A stretch of DNA of 64,000 bases from Vreelandella subglaciescola (lineage in GTDB: Bacteria > Pseudomonadota > Gammaproteobacteria > Pseudomonadales > Halomonadaceae): the NCBI RefSeq assembly GCF_900142895.1, contig NZ_LT670847.1, positions 2,108,001 through 2,172,000 on the forward strand, in the 5' to 3' direction. The position numbers and the translations under genes are program-made. Shown here piece by piece: positions 44,787 to 57,369 of the stretch. Position 1 is the first letter of the stretch. Each line of letters opens with the position of its first letter. The notes below the pieces were generated by a model. That model was not told the DNA's origin. It worked only from the letters and a program-made list of their open reading frames with translations, and made no database searches.

Positions 44787-45485
44787 ATGACCCGCGACAC
44801 TCATAACACGCACCTGGCCGCAACGGATGCCGTGGCACATATCGGCGAGGTCGCGTATCTGTCGGTTACGGCGGTCAATAACACCGGCGCGTTTCTGCGC
44901 TGGGGACTGCCGAAAGACGTGCTGTTGCCGTACAGCGAGCAGCTGTTCCGCCCCGACCCCGGCAAGCGTGTGCTGGTCAAGCTGTATGAAGACGATCAGG
45001 GGCGACCGGTGGCCTCGATGCGCCTTGAACACTTCTTGAGCGACGACGCCTGGGCGCTGGAAAACGGTGAAGCAGTGACGCTGGTGGTCGCTGAGCGCAC
45101 CGATCTGGGGATGAAAGTCGTGGTCAACCACCGCTACTGGGGGCTGATCTACGCCGATAACATGACCCAGCCGCTACGCCGCGGGCAGACGTTGCCGGGT
45201 TTCGTCAAACAGCGGCGTGACGATGGCCGGCTGGATATCTCACTGCTGCCGCCCGGTAGCGCCCGGCTGGACGTGGTCGGCGAAAAAGTGCTCAAGGCCC
45301 TGCGCGAAAGCGGCGGCTACCTGCCATTGGGCGATAAAAGCGCAGCCGACGATATCAAGGCGCGGCTGGGCGTGAGCAAGAGTGCTTATAAGCAAGCGAT
45401 TGGCCGGCTGTTCAAACGCCAGCTGATCACGCTTGAACCCGAGGCCGTGCGTCTGGTGCCGGGGGCGCTGGAGTCGCTGGACTGA
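44787..45485 (+). CDS. S1-domain RNA-binding protein, CvfB-like
   Basis: The 232-residue protein resembles the CvfB/YitL family. Successive S1-like beta-barrels are visible (IGEVAYLSVTAVNNTGAFLRWG, DVLLPYSEQ), then a further RNA-binding segment (YWGLIYADNM, GFVKQRRDDGRLDISL). A C-terminal winged-helix (YLPLGDKSAADDIKARLGVSKSAYKQAIGRLFK) follows. Such proteins bind RNA and influence gene expression; no precise target is known. AAGGA lies a suitable distance before ATG 44787; a frame extension to 44745 overlaps rsmE. Confidence 0.85.
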   Translation: MTRDTHNTHLAATDAVAHIGEVAYLSVTAVNNTGAFLRWGLPKDVLLPYSEQLFRPDPGKRVLVKLYEDDQGRPVASMRLEHFLSDDAWALENGEAVTLVVAERTDLGMKVVVNHRYWGLIYADNMTQPLRRGQTLPGFVKQRRDDGRLDISLLPPGSARLDVVGEKVLKALRESGGYLPLGDKSAADDIKARLGVSKSAYKQAIGRLFKRQLITLEPEAVRLVPGALESLD

Positions 45486-45552
45486 TTTTACGGCCTGTTA
45501 TTCATCCCCGGGCGTGCCACCCTGGCGCGTTCGTTCCTGAACGGTTATTGCA

Positions 45553-46518
45553 ATGAGCCAGTCAAACCTGCATCTGGGCGTGGTGATGGATCCCATTACC
45601 GCGGTTGCCTACAAGAAAGATTCCACCATGGCGATGCTCTGGGCCGCCCAGGATCGTGGCTATACGCTGCACTATATGGAGCAGGAAGACCTGTTCCTCA
45701 ATGCGGGGCAGGCCTACGCGCGGATGCGCCCGCTAACGGTTCACCGCGATCCCGAGCACTGGTTTGATCTGGGTGAAGCCGACGCCCGGCCGCTGGCCGA
45801 GCTTGATGTCATTTTGATGCGCAAGGACCCGCCGGTCGATGACAACTTCACCAACGCCGTGCATTTACTCGGCTTTGCCGAGCGTGAAGGGGTGCTTATC
45901 GTCAACCCCACCGAGGCGCTGCTGACGTGCAATGAGAAACTCTTTGCCCAGCAGTTCCCCCAGTGCTGCGCGCCGACGATGGTGTCGGGGCGGGCTGACG
46001 TGCTGCGAGCGTTCCATGCGGAACACGGTGACGTGATTTTCAAGCCGCTTGACGGCATGGGCGGTAAGGGCATTTTTCACATCGCCCCGGATGGCCGTAA
46101 CCTCGGCGCGGTGATCGAACAGCTGACGCTTGATGGCACGCGGCAAGTCATGGCGCAGCGCTATCTGCCGGCCATCAAGGAAGGCGATACGCGCATTTTG
46201 CTGATTGATGGCGAGCCGGTGCCTTACGGGCTGGCGCGCATTCCCTCGGCAGGCGAAACTCGCGGCAATCTCGCCGCCGGCGGTCGCGGGGTGAGCCGTG
46301 AGCTGACCGCCCGCGACCGCTGGCTGGTTGAGCAGGTACAGCCGACGCTGCGCAAGAAAGGGCTGTTATTTGTGGGACTCGACGTCATCGGCGACTACAT
46401 CACCGAAATCAACGTCACCAGCCCGACCTGCATCCGCGAAATAGACGACCAGCGCGGCACCCGCATTGCCGATCAGCTGCTTGACGCGGTGGCGCGTCGC
46501 CTGAGCACGATGCGCTGA
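45553..46518 (+). CDS. gshB: Glutathione synthetase GshB
   Basis: The 321-residue ATP-grasp enzyme joins gamma-glutamylcysteine and glycine. Typical blocks are LGVVMDPITAVAYKKDSTMAML at the N terminus, VILMRKDPPVD, FKPLDGMGGKGIF (ATP-binding), RIPSAGETRGNLAAGGRG (glycine-rich loop) and GLDVIGDYITEINVTSPTCIREID (metal site). The gshB-yqgE-ruvX order is conserved in gammaproteobacteria. Confidence 0.97.
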   Translation: MSQSNLHLGVVMDPITAVAYKKDSTMAMLWAAQDRGYTLHYMEQEDLFLNAGQAYARMRPLTVHRDPEHWFDLGEADARPLAELDVILMRKDPPVDDNFTNAVHLLGFAEREGVLIVNPTEALLTCNEKLFAQQFPQCCAPTMVSGRADVLRAFHAEHGDVIFKPLDGMGGKGIFHIAPDGRNLGAVIEQLTLDGTRQVMAQRYLPAIKEGDTRILLIDGEPVPYGLARIPSAGETRGNLAAGGRGVSRELTARDRWLVEQVQPTLRKKGLLFVGLDVIGDYITEINVTSPTCIREIDDQRGTRIADQLLDAVARRLSTMR

Positions 46519-46601
46519 CGGCGTATGGTGCAGGCAACGTTAATCGACCGTGGTCATCGATAATCAGCCGCCGGCGCATGACCGACGGCGCTAGGAGACG
46601 C

Positions 46602-47159
46602 ATGCAAAGTTTGAAGAATCATTTCTTGTTGGCAATGCCGCACATGGACGAGGCGAACTTCGCTGGAAGCCTGGTCTATCTGTGCGACCACGACGACAAC
46701 GGCAGCATGGGAGTGATCGCCAACCGGCCGTTGGACATTACGCTTGATGCCCTGTTCGAACAGCTGGAGCTGGGCGGCAGCCAGAGCCTGCACCGCAACG
46801 CGCCGGTGTACTACGGCGGCCCCATGCACAAGGATCGCGGCTTTATTCTTCACCGAGGCAATAGCGATGACTGGGACTCAAGCGTTCAGGTCACCGACGA
46901 GCTGACGTTGACGACCTCGATGGACATGCTCCAGGCGCTGGCGTCCAATGAAGGCCCCGAGCGCTTTATCGTCTGTCTGGGCTGCGCCGGCTGGGATGTG
47001 GGCCAGCTGGAAGACGAAATCAAGGATAACGCCTGGCTGACCATCGAAGGCGAATCGAGCGTGCTGTTTGAAACGCCGCCCGCAGAGCGGATGACGGCGG
47101 CGGCGGGCATTCTGGGTATCGACCTTAACCTGATGACCCCCGATGCAGGGCATGCCTGA
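46602..47159 (+). CDS. yqgE: YqgE/AlgH family protein
   Basis: The 185-residue protein has the family signature SLKNHFLLAMPHMDEANFAGSLVYLCDHDDNGSMGVIANRP and the later CLGCAGWDVGQLEDEI. The function is not established; in Pseudomonas AlgH was linked to alginate regulation. ATG 46602 has AGGAGA seven bases upstream, while the longer frame to 46578 adds eight unrelated residues. Its stop shares one base with the ruvX start (TGATG), so the two are coupled. Confidence 0.93.
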   Translation: MQSLKNHFLLAMPHMDEANFAGSLVYLCDHDDNGSMGVIANRPLDITLDALFEQLELGGSQSLHRNAPVYYGGPMHKDRGFILHRGNSDDWDSSVQVTDELTLTTSMDMLQALASNEGPERFIVCLGCAGWDVGQLEDEIKDNAWLTIEGESSVLFETPPAERMTAAAGILGIDLNLMTPDAGHA

Positions 47160-47614
47160 TGGCAGCCGAGGGGCAGCGGCTGGTGCTGGCCTTTGATTTC
47201 GGCGCCAAGCGCATCGGTGTCGCGGTGGGTAATGAGCTGCTGCAAAGCGCGCGCGAACTGACCCCGCTCACCGCACGTGACGGCATTCCCGACTGGAATG
47301 TCGTGACGCAGCTATTGGCCGAGTGGCAGCCGGATTTACTGGTGGTGGGGCTGCCGTTGCACATGGACGGCAGTGAATCCGAGATGAGCGTACGCGCGCG
47401 TAAATTCGGTAACCGCCTGCACGGGCGCTATCGCAAGCCGTGCTATATGGTCGATGAACGCGGCTCGACCCGCGAAGCCAAGCAGATCGCTCACCAGGCC
47501 GGCCATAAAGGCGATTATCGCGCCGACAGCGTTGACGGCATTGCCGCCGTGCTTATTCTGGAAGGCTGGTTTGCCCACCGGGAAGGGCTGCCCGGCGGGC
47601 GCACGACTGGCTAG
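47159..47614 (+). CDS. ruvX: Holliday-junction resolvase-like RuvX (YqgF)
   Basis: The 151-residue RNase H-fold nuclease has the first catalytic Asp in LAFDFGAKRIGVAVG, the second acidic region VVGLPLHMDGSESEM and DERGSTREA, and the C-terminal DSVDGIAAVLILEGW. YqgF proteins act in 16S rRNA 3' maturation or Holliday-junction resolution. It is coupled to yqgE and overlaps the convergent pyrB gene by four bases. Confidence 0.95.
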   Translation: MAAEGQRLVLAFDFGAKRIGVAVGNELLQSARELTPLTARDGIPDWNVVTQLLAEWQPDLLVVGLPLHMDGSESEMSVRARKFGNRLHGRYRKPCYMVDERGSTREAKQIAHQAGHKGDYRADSVDGIAAVLILEGWFAHREGLPGGRTTG

Positions 47615-48636
47615 GCATCCAGCGTGCCGAATCGGCCGGGCACAAACCAGCGTACCGGACGCATCTCCTTTTCAATCAGCTCATCGACCTGCAGCAGCGT
47701 GGCAAAAATGGCCATGCGCACCGGAATGCCGTTGTCTGTCTGGCGGAAAATCGCCAGCCGCGGATCGCCGTTCAGGCCCACGTCCAGATCGTTGGCGCCG
47801 GGGCGGCTGTCGCGCGGTAGCGGGTGCATCACAATCGTCTCGGGCGTACAGCGCTGATCCATAAACCGCTTGTTGACGATAAAGTCGTCGGACACGCCGG
47901 CAAAGGTTTCACTCATCTCACTGGTAAAGCGTTCTTTCTGAATACGCGTGGTGTAGACCACGTCGAGGTCGCTGAAATCACTGGCCAGGCTGTCGCGTAG
48001 CTCAATGCGGTGCCCACGCGATGCCACCAGCTCCACCAGCGCCGCGGGCATTTCCAGACCGGGCGGGGCAACGAGGGTGATGCGCATGGGTTCATACAGC
48101 GACAGCAGCTTGATCAGCGAGTGCACCGTACGGCCGTGGAGCAGGTCGCCGGTGAGCAGAATATGTGCCCCGGCCAGCGTTTTACCCAGCCGCGTAAACT
48201 CCTTGTGGATGGTATAAAGGTCCAGCAGTGCTTGGCTGGGGTGCTCGCCCGCCCCGTCGCCGCCGTTGATCACCGGCACGTTGGTGGCGTTGGCAAACTC
48301 GGCCACCGAGCCCTGCTCGGGGTGGCGCATCACGATCGCGTCGCAGTAGCCGCTCATGACCCGGCTGGTGTCATACAGCGACTCGCCTTTGGCCATCGAC
48401 GAAAACGTAAAGCCGGTGGTGTCGCATACGCTGCCGCCCAGGCGACAAAACGCGGCGTGAAAGCTGACCCGGGTGCGCGTGCTCGCTTCAAAAAACAGAT
48501 TGCCAAGTACAGCGCCCTCCAGCACGCGGGTTGTCTGGCGTCGGCTGGCAATGGGTTCCATGCGTGCGGCAACGCGCAAGAGGTGGTCGACGCGGCCTCG
48601 ATCAAGTGAATCAACGGAGAGCAGGTGCGGGTTCAT
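47611..48636 (-). CDS. pyrB: Aspartate carbamoyltransferase catalytic chain PyrB
   Basis: The 341-residue enzyme condenses carbamoyl phosphate and aspartate in pyrimidine synthesis. Carbamoyl-phosphate-binding FFEASTRTRVSF, the MAKGESLYDTSRV segment and HPLPR in the aspartate domain are present, together with GGDGAGEHPSQALLDLYTI. No pyrI regulatory chain and no pyrR or dihydroorotase-like pyrC' gene lies beside it; instead it converges on ruvX. The upstream 660 bases lead to the rRNA operon. Confidence 0.95.
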   Translation of the reverse strand: MNPHLLSVDSLDRGRVDHLLRVAARMEPIASRRQTTRVLEGAVLGNLFFEASTRTRVSFHAAFCRLGGSVCDTTGFTFSSMAKGESLYDTSRVMSGYCDAIVMRHPEQGSVAEFANATNVPVINGGDGAGEHPSQALLDLYTIHKEFTRLGKTLAGAHILLTGDLLHGRTVHSLIKLLSLYEPMRITLVAPPGLEMPAALVELVASRGHRIELRDSLASDFSDLDVVYTTRIQKERFTSEMSETFAGVSDDFIVNKRFMDQRCTPETIVMHPLPRDSRPGANDLDVGLNGDPRLAIFRQTDNGIPVRMAIFATLLQVDELIEKEMRPVRWFVPGRFGTLDA

Positions 48637-48971
48637 TAAAGGCCTCTCTATAAGGACGTGGGACAGTACTTATGACAGTACGCGAGCCGAACAGCAGCGT
48701 GCGTACAGCAATATGGCGATGAAGCAAGATAACAATAGTGTACCCGCCCGCCAGCGCACCGCCGAAGCGCTTTTTCTCTACTGCATGCCGAAATGATAAT
48801 TTATTTTCACACGCCCCTTGCCAACATCCAGCTTGAGCCGTAGAGTACGCACTCGCTGCCGACGACGTCTCACGTCACCGGCGGTGTTAGAGCTTTAAAA
48901 GCTCTTGTTTGTCAGGCAGTTAGCGCGTCGGTTTACGTTTTGTTTTTCGATAACCGGTTTTAAAAGCGCCC

Positions 48972-48999
48972 TTGACAAACACCACGGAATGCGTAGAAT
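48972..48999 (+). promoter_or_regulatory. rRNA operon promoter (P1-like)
   Basis: TTGACA (48972-48977), a 16-base spacer and TAGAAT (48994-48999) form a strong sigma-70 promoter directed at the 16S gene, about 300 bases upstream. AT-rich sequence precedes it. Confidence 0.85.
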
Positions 49000-49089
49000 A
49001 CGCCTTCTTCGCAGCAACGTTAGTCGCTGAGTCACTAGCGACAACGACACGTTGTTCAGGGTAAGTTTTTATGACTCACCCCGCGACAC

Positions 49090-49101
49090 GCTCTTTAACA
49101 A
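49090..49101 (+). promoter_or_regulatory. boxA antitermination element in the rRNA leader
   Basis: GCTCTTTAACAA matches the boxA consensus for Nus-factor antitermination of rRNA transcription. A second copy lies in the 16S-23S spacer at 50938-50950. Confidence 0.85.
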
Positions 49102-49297
49102 GTTGATCAGGTAATTCATGTGGGCGCTTGCCTGAGTGGGTGACAAATCACCTATTATCAAGGCAAGCGACTCGTCAAAGATGAAACGGCTTCGGTCGTT
49201 GAGTTTTTTTGAGAACGTTTGAAACCTTGAGCCAAGTTTGATTCGCTTTTTCCCAATGCCTACGGGTGGCGGGAGAGTAAGAATCACAATGATTGTA

Positions 49298-50834
<1,537 letters not shown>

Positions 50835-51102
50835 AACGATGCGTCATCCGCCCGGCAAGCGCTCACAATGAATTACCTGATCGATATTGTGTATGGGCAG
50901 CGGTAAGTCGACAGACTTACCACTGCGTTTACGCAGTTGCTCTTTAACAATGTATATCATGCTGATAAAAACCGATGGTTTCGTTAAGAATTCTGTTTTA
51001 ATGTTTTTAAAACAAGAGCTTGATGAAAGCATCATGTGATACGTCTCAAGCGTATCCGGCAATAATCGTTGTCATTGCGACCCCGACTCCTTCGGGTTAT
51101 AG
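50835..51102 (+). other. 16S-23S internal transcribed spacer without tRNA genes
   Basis: The spacer is about 268 bases long. It contains the second arm of the 16S processing stem, a hairpin GGTAAGTCGACAGACTTACC, and a boxA copy TGCTCTTTAACAA at 50938-50950. It ends with the first arm of the 23S processing stem (GTTATAGGGTCAAG). I found no tRNA-Ile or tRNA-Ala sequence: no TTCGA-type T-loop with matching acceptor arms or CCA end. Confidence 0.85.
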
Positions 51103-53990
<2,888 letters not shown>

Positions 53991-54100
53991 ATAACACCCA
54001 AGGGGTTGGCGTCGCAGGACAACGATGAAAGACAGACCGGATACGCGAGACGATCACAGACGGTTTTTAGTCAACAGTCAGCATGATATATACCCGTTTC

Positions 54101-54217
54101 GCCTGACGACCATAGCGTGCGTGAACCACCTGATCCCTTGCCGAACTCAGTCGTGAAACCGCTCAGCGCCGATGGTAGTGTGGGGTCTCCCCATGCGAGA
54201 GTAGGTCATCGTCAGGC
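54101..54217 (+). rRNA. rrf: 5S ribosomal RNA
   Basis: GCCTGACGAC at the start pairs with GTCATCGTCAGGC at the end. The internal block CCGAACTCAG and GATGGTAGTGTGGGGTCTCCCCATGCGAGAGTAGG are typical of 5S rRNA. Length is about 117 bases. No tRNA follows before the terminator. Confidence 0.97.
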
Positions 54218-54232
54218 ACTTATACTGCAATC

Positions 54233-54256
54233 AACCCAGCCACTAGGCTGGGTTTT
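54233..54256 (+). terminator. Terminator of the rRNA operon
   Basis: AACCCAGC and GCTGGGTT pair around CACTAG and are followed by a T-run (TTTTTT), 16 bases after the 5S gene. Confidence 0.93.
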
Positions 54257-54297
54257 TTGTGTGCGTGGAAGAAAAGTGGCAAGAGAAAGCAGGCTAT

Positions 54298-55041
54298 TTA
54301 CCAATCAACCGGCTTGTCGTCCCAGTCCCAGAAGCTGCCTGTGTCGTTGGGGGTGCGCTTGGCCATGACGTTAACCAGGCTTTGCGCTACAAACGCCGGT
54401 GAAAAAAGTTTGCCTTCAGGCACCCGTGCCTGAAAAGGCTGAGACAAAAGCGTATCGGTTGTACCCGGATGTAGGCATAGAACAATGGACGCTTTGTTGA
54501 GGCGGGCGAGTTCAATGGATACTGTCTTCATCAGCATATTATGGGCCGCTTTACTGGCCCGATAGCTATACCAGCCGCCAAAGGCGTTGTCGTTAATAGA
54601 GCCGACGCGGGCCGACAGGCTGGCTATAATTGCCGGATGGTTGCCCTGAAGAGAAGGCTTGAGGGCGGCTATCAACAGAGCGGGCGTTGACGCATTGACG
54701 TGCATCAGATGAGAGAGCGCGTCAGCGCTTAGCTGCTCAAGGCGCTTTTCTGGTTGTATGCCGAGGTGGTCATCGTGCAACGTGCCCATCGCGTTGAACA
54801 GCAGGTGTACCGGCTGCCCGTCCAGGTGCTGCTTTAGCGCACTACGCCCGTCTTCCTGAGTGAGATCAAGAGACAGCGTAGTAACGCGGGGGTCGTCGGT
54901 GTACGCCGCTTCAACGCGGGTGATAGCGATGAGCCTGCCAAGTTGGGAGGATTCAAGCAGCGTTTCAACCATGGCGCGTCCAATGCCGCCGTTGGCACCG
55001 GTTATCACGGCCGTATAGGCTTCGGGAAGGTGGTTGAACAT
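54298..55041 (-). CDS. Short-chain dehydrogenase/reductase (CsgA/C-factor-like)
   Basis: The 247-residue SDR protein has the cofactor motif ITGANGGIGRAM near residue 14, the NAMG segment (LLFNAMGTLHDD) and the catalytic YSYRASKAAHNM (YxxxK). IASLSARVGSI supplies the catalytic Ser, and LHPGTTDT is typical of the C-factor-like SDR subgroup. The substrate is unknown. It lies between the rRNA operon (convergent) and the flagellar flgN gene and has its own orientation, so it is probably monocistronic. Confidence 0.85.
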   Translation of the reverse strand: MFNHLPEAYTAVITGANGGIGRAMVETLLESSQLGRLIAITRVEAAYTDDPRVTTLSLDLTQEDGRSALKQHLDGQPVHLLFNAMGTLHDDHLGIQPEKRLEQLSADALSHLMHVNASTPALLIAALKPSLQGNHPAIIASLSARVGSINDNAFGGWYSYRASKAAHNMLMKTVSIELARLNKASIVLCLHPGTTDTLLSQPFQARVPEGKLFSPAFVAQSLVNVMAKRTPNDTGSFWDWDDKPVDW

Positions 55042-55132
55042 ATCGACCTCAATAAAAATGCTACGTAGTAGCTCTCATTGAAGCGAGTTGTCTAGTTTTT
55101 GTCTAGCCTTTGTTCAATAATAGTCCACTCGC

Positions 55133-55582
55133 TCAGGCCGATGCGTTGATACGTCCAGGTTGGGCACTGTTGCGGCCGTCGGGCTTATACAGGGTTTTTT
55201 CGGCAATTTGGCGAATATAATCGAGCATTTTCTGATTATGCTGCATACGCAGCGAGAGCATTTGACCCGTTAGGTCATTCATTCGCGCGACGCGTTCGCT
55301 TTTTTCCAGCAGCGCTTGCCAGTCGACATGACAGCCGGCATCTCTCGCCGCCTGGCGGGCGCCTTCGGGGCTGTCTGCATAGCCTAGTCTTTGCTGTACG
55401 CTGTGGCGTAGCGACTCCATATCATCAAGCTCTGACAGCAGCGCTTGCTTGTCTTCGGCCAGCTGGACCAGACGGTTGCCGTCGATGTTGCCTTGGGTCA
55501 GCAGAGATTGCTCGTGTTCCATCAGCGCAATCAGCTTGCTTAAGCGCGTTTTCTGGTCGGTAAGCAGGCGGGCAAGGCTCAT
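55133..55582 (-). CDS. flgN: Flagellar export chaperone FlgN
   Basis: The 149-residue, mostly helical protein has the FlgN pattern: a long N-terminal amphipathic coiled coil (LTDQKTRLSKLIALMEHEQSLL), a middle with ALLEKSERVARMNDLTGQML, and a C-terminal segment YIRQIAEKTLYKPDGR. FlgN carries the hook-filament junction proteins FlgK and FlgL to the export gate. It follows flgM by 36 bases in the same direction, the usual flgMN operon driven by the sigma-28 promoter at 55935-55961. Confidence 0.9.
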   Translation of the reverse strand: MSLARLLTDQKTRLSKLIALMEHEQSLLTQGNIDGNRLVQLAEDKQALLSELDDMESLRHSVQQRLGYADSPEGARQAARDAGCHVDWQALLEKSERVARMNDLTGQMLSLRMQHNQKMLDYIRQIAEKTLYKPDGRNSAQPGRINASA

Positions 55583-55618
55583 GGAAGCGTCTCCTGTGGT
55601 AATGCGTCAAACGCGCTG

Positions 55619-55885
55619 TTATTGCTTGCCGAGGTTGGCGATAAGCCCTTCGGCGATGCGGTCAGCGTGTATTTCCAGCTGGCCATCGCGGATCGCCGAG
55701 CGTATTTCTTCGACCTTCAACGTGTCAATATCCTGGCCGGCATCGACATTTTGCTGACGAATGTGAGACACGTCTGACTGCGCCGGCTGCGCCCCCGCTG
55801 CTTTATCGGCCTGAGCCTTTTGGGGTTCGCTGCGCGGGTGAGCCTGATTAGGGCCAACCAGCGAATTGAGATGATTGATTTTCAC
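55619..55885 (-). CDS. flgM: Anti-sigma-28 factor FlgM
   Basis: The 88-residue protein has the natively unfolded N-terminal half (Gln/Ala/Pro/Asp-rich). The C-terminal sigma-binding part is VEEIRSAIRDGQLEIHADRIAEGLIA, the family hallmark. FlgM binds FliA until hook completion, when it is exported. GTG 55885 is chosen because GGAGG lies eight bases upstream; a frame extension to 55924 has no signal. The promoter is an almost perfect FliA site, giving negative feedback. Confidence 0.93.
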   Translation of the reverse strand: MKINHLNSLVGPNQAHPRSEPQKAQADKAAGAQPAQSDVSHIRQQNVDAGQDIDTLKVEEIRSAIRDGQLEIHADRIAEGLIANLGKQ

Positions 55886-55934
55886 GCTGTGTGCCTCCGT
55901 TAACATTCTGGCGTCCAGCGCCACTTACCTTAGT

Positions 55935-55961
55935 CTATCGGCTATGCCTACGGAAACTTTA
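55935..55961 (-). promoter_or_regulatory. Sigma-28 (FliA) promoter of flgMN
   Basis: The minus strand reads TAAAGTTT, an 11-base spacer CCGTAGGCATA, and GCCGATAG. This matches the flagellar consensus TAAAGTTT-N11-GCCGATAA at 15 of 16 positions. It lies 50 bases upstream of the flgM start codon, just after the flgA stop. Confidence 0.93.
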
Positions 55962-55970
55962 GCACCGGCG

Positions 55971-56711
55971 TTAAAAATCGATGCCCAAAAGACCGTCGCT
56001 GATCACGCGGGCGTCAAGAATTTCACGTCGGCCAAAACGTACCCTGATCTGCTCGCCCTGGCTGCCGTTTTCCATGGCTTTGCCTTCCCGCGAAACGCGA
56101 AAGCCTGAGCCTTTGGCAACGACGCTGACAGCATCCCCGCGCTTGACCATCAACGGGGCGCGAACATCCTGTGTCTGGAATGTGCTGCCGCTGCGAATAG
56201 AGCGGCGGGTAATGTTGCCAACAACGTCATCCTCTAAGACAAGCGTGCGTGACGAGAGTTCGCCCAGATTGCCCGACTGCTGGCGAAGCAGGTCCGGGGT
56301 AATGCGCGTATCTCGTGGCAGGTCTTCGGCGGCCACAACATACTGACCAATAACATCCACCTGCGCCTGCATATAGCGCACCTTGCGATGTTGCTTTCCG
56401 CAGCGCACGCCAACGGTCACGCGCCCAAGCGGGGAGGCGTCCGGGTTGGGCAAGAAAGGCTCGGGCTGCACACAAGCAGGTAAATGCGGTGACGGCGGGC
56501 GCAGGTCGATCATGACCTCTTCGCCAAGCGCCTGAGTGCGGCCATGCAGAAACTGTTGAACGTTTTGCATTAGCGCGGCGTCATTGGCCACGGCCGGAGA
56601 TGACAACGCAAGCAGAGCGACGACGGCAAAGCCGGTGAATGCCCGAAAACATGCCGCCTGAATATGACGATATGACGTTGGATTGGGCAAAGAGGCAAGC
56701 GAAATAGGCAT
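55971..56711 (-). CDS. flgA: Flagellar P-ring assembly chaperone FlgA
   Basis: The 246-residue periplasmic protein has a signal peptide ending near SPAVAND and a C-terminal SAF-like domain. Visible segments are YVVAAEDLPRDTRITPDLL, VVGNITRRSIRSGSTFQTQDVRAPLMVKRGDAV and GSQGEQIRVRFGRREILDARV. FlgA assists FlgI polymerisation around the rod. ATG 56711 gives a normal signal peptide; the longer frame to 56801 adds unlikely residues. It is divergent from flgB, with a 210-base gap. Confidence 0.92.
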   Translation of the reverse strand: MPISLASLPNPTSYRHIQAACFRAFTGFAVVALLALSSPAVANDAALMQNVQQFLHGRTQALGEEVMIDLRPPSPHLPACVQPEPFLPNPDASPLGRVTVGVRCGKQHRKVRYMQAQVDVIGQYVVAAEDLPRDTRITPDLLRQQSGNLGELSSRTLVLEDDVVGNITRRSIRSGSTFQTQDVRAPLMVKRGDAVSVVAKGSGFRVSREGKAMENGSQGEQIRVRFGRREILDARVISDGLLGIDF

Positions 56712-56824
56712 AGTGGGGTGGCGCGCCGGTAACGGGTAGAAGAAGGTTGCGGCCCAGACGGGTTGGGCAGAAATCCCATCACGCCAGTATAAGGAAACCA
56801 CTCATCAGGTATCGAACGAAATGC

Positions 56825-56840
56825 TGGCTGAAAAAATGCT
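56825..56840 (+). promoter_or_regulatory. Candidate sigma-54 promoter of flgBCDEFGHIJ
   Basis: TGGCTGAAAAAATGCT has GG and GC separated by the required 10 bases and resembles the sigma-54 consensus TGGCACG-N4-TTGCT. It lies about 80 bases upstream of flgB. Sigma-54/FleQ-type control of basal-body genes is known in related gammaproteobacteria. The match is partial (CTG instead of CAC). Confidence 0.45.
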
Positions 56841-56921
56841 TGTTTCGTGCTTTAGCATGACACGGTAGCGCGTATTGTTGATAATCAGAAAATTCCGTTC
56901 GACCTCTTGAAGAGAACCGGC

Positions 56922-57350
56922 ATGATTGATCAGCTTGAGTCTGCCTTTACGTTCCAGCAGCAGGCGCTGTCATTGCGACAGGCGCGCCATGAAGTGCTGG
57001 CGGCAAACATTGCCAACGCCGATACGCCGAACTACAAAGCGCGCGATATCGACTTCGCCAGCGAGTTGAAAAAGGCCTCCGCGTCCGCTGAGCAAGCGGG
57101 TCAGCAGGGCGGCCTGTCGCTTGAGCGCACCTCAACACGCCACCTGTCCGGCCAGGGGCCGGCGTGGGGCAGTGCACAGCAGGCCGACCTGCTGTATCGC
57201 ATCCCCGATCAACCCAGCCTTGACGGCAATACGGTGGAGATGGACCGCGAACGCTCGGCGTTTGCTGATAACGCCGTGCGCTATCGGGTAGGGCTATCCA
57301 TGATCAACAGCCGCATTCAGGGGCTCAAAAGCGCCATGCAGCCAGAATAA
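56922..57350 (+). CDS. flgB: Flagellar basal-body rod protein FlgB
   Basis: The 142-residue rod protein has the rod N-terminal motif ALSLRQARHEVLAANIANADTPNYKARDIDF and the C-terminal helix with NTVEMDRERSAFADNAVRYRVGL. FlgB is the most proximal rod component, next to FliE and the export gate. ATG 56922 is preceded by GAAGAGA and begins MIDQLESAF, as in the family. It heads flgBCDEFGHIJ. Confidence 0.95.
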   Translation: MIDQLESAFTFQQQALSLRQARHEVLAANIANADTPNYKARDIDFASELKKASASAEQAGQQGGLSLERTSTRHLSGQGPAWGSAQQADLLYRIPDQPSLDGNTVEMDRERSAFADNAVRYRVGLSMINSRIQGLKSAMQPE

Positions 57351-57369
57351 CAAGGAGACTGTAACCTCG

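Larger units (their letters stand above)
48637..49297 (+). promoter_or_regulatory. rRNA operon upstream region and leader
   Basis: This 661-base gap has no gene. From left to right it holds the pyrB leader, AT-rich sequence (a likely UP element, GTTTTGTTTTTCGATAACCG), a -35/-10 promoter at 48972-48999, a boxA at 49090-49101 and one arm of the 16S processing stem at 49105-49131. A palindrome AGAGCTTTAAAAGCTCT lies near 48890. Confidence 0.8.

Noticed and set aside
50835..51102. tRNA-Ile or tRNA-Ala gene in the spacer
   Set aside because: I looked for acceptor arms, anticodon GAT/TGC loops and a TTCGA T-loop and found none in this order.
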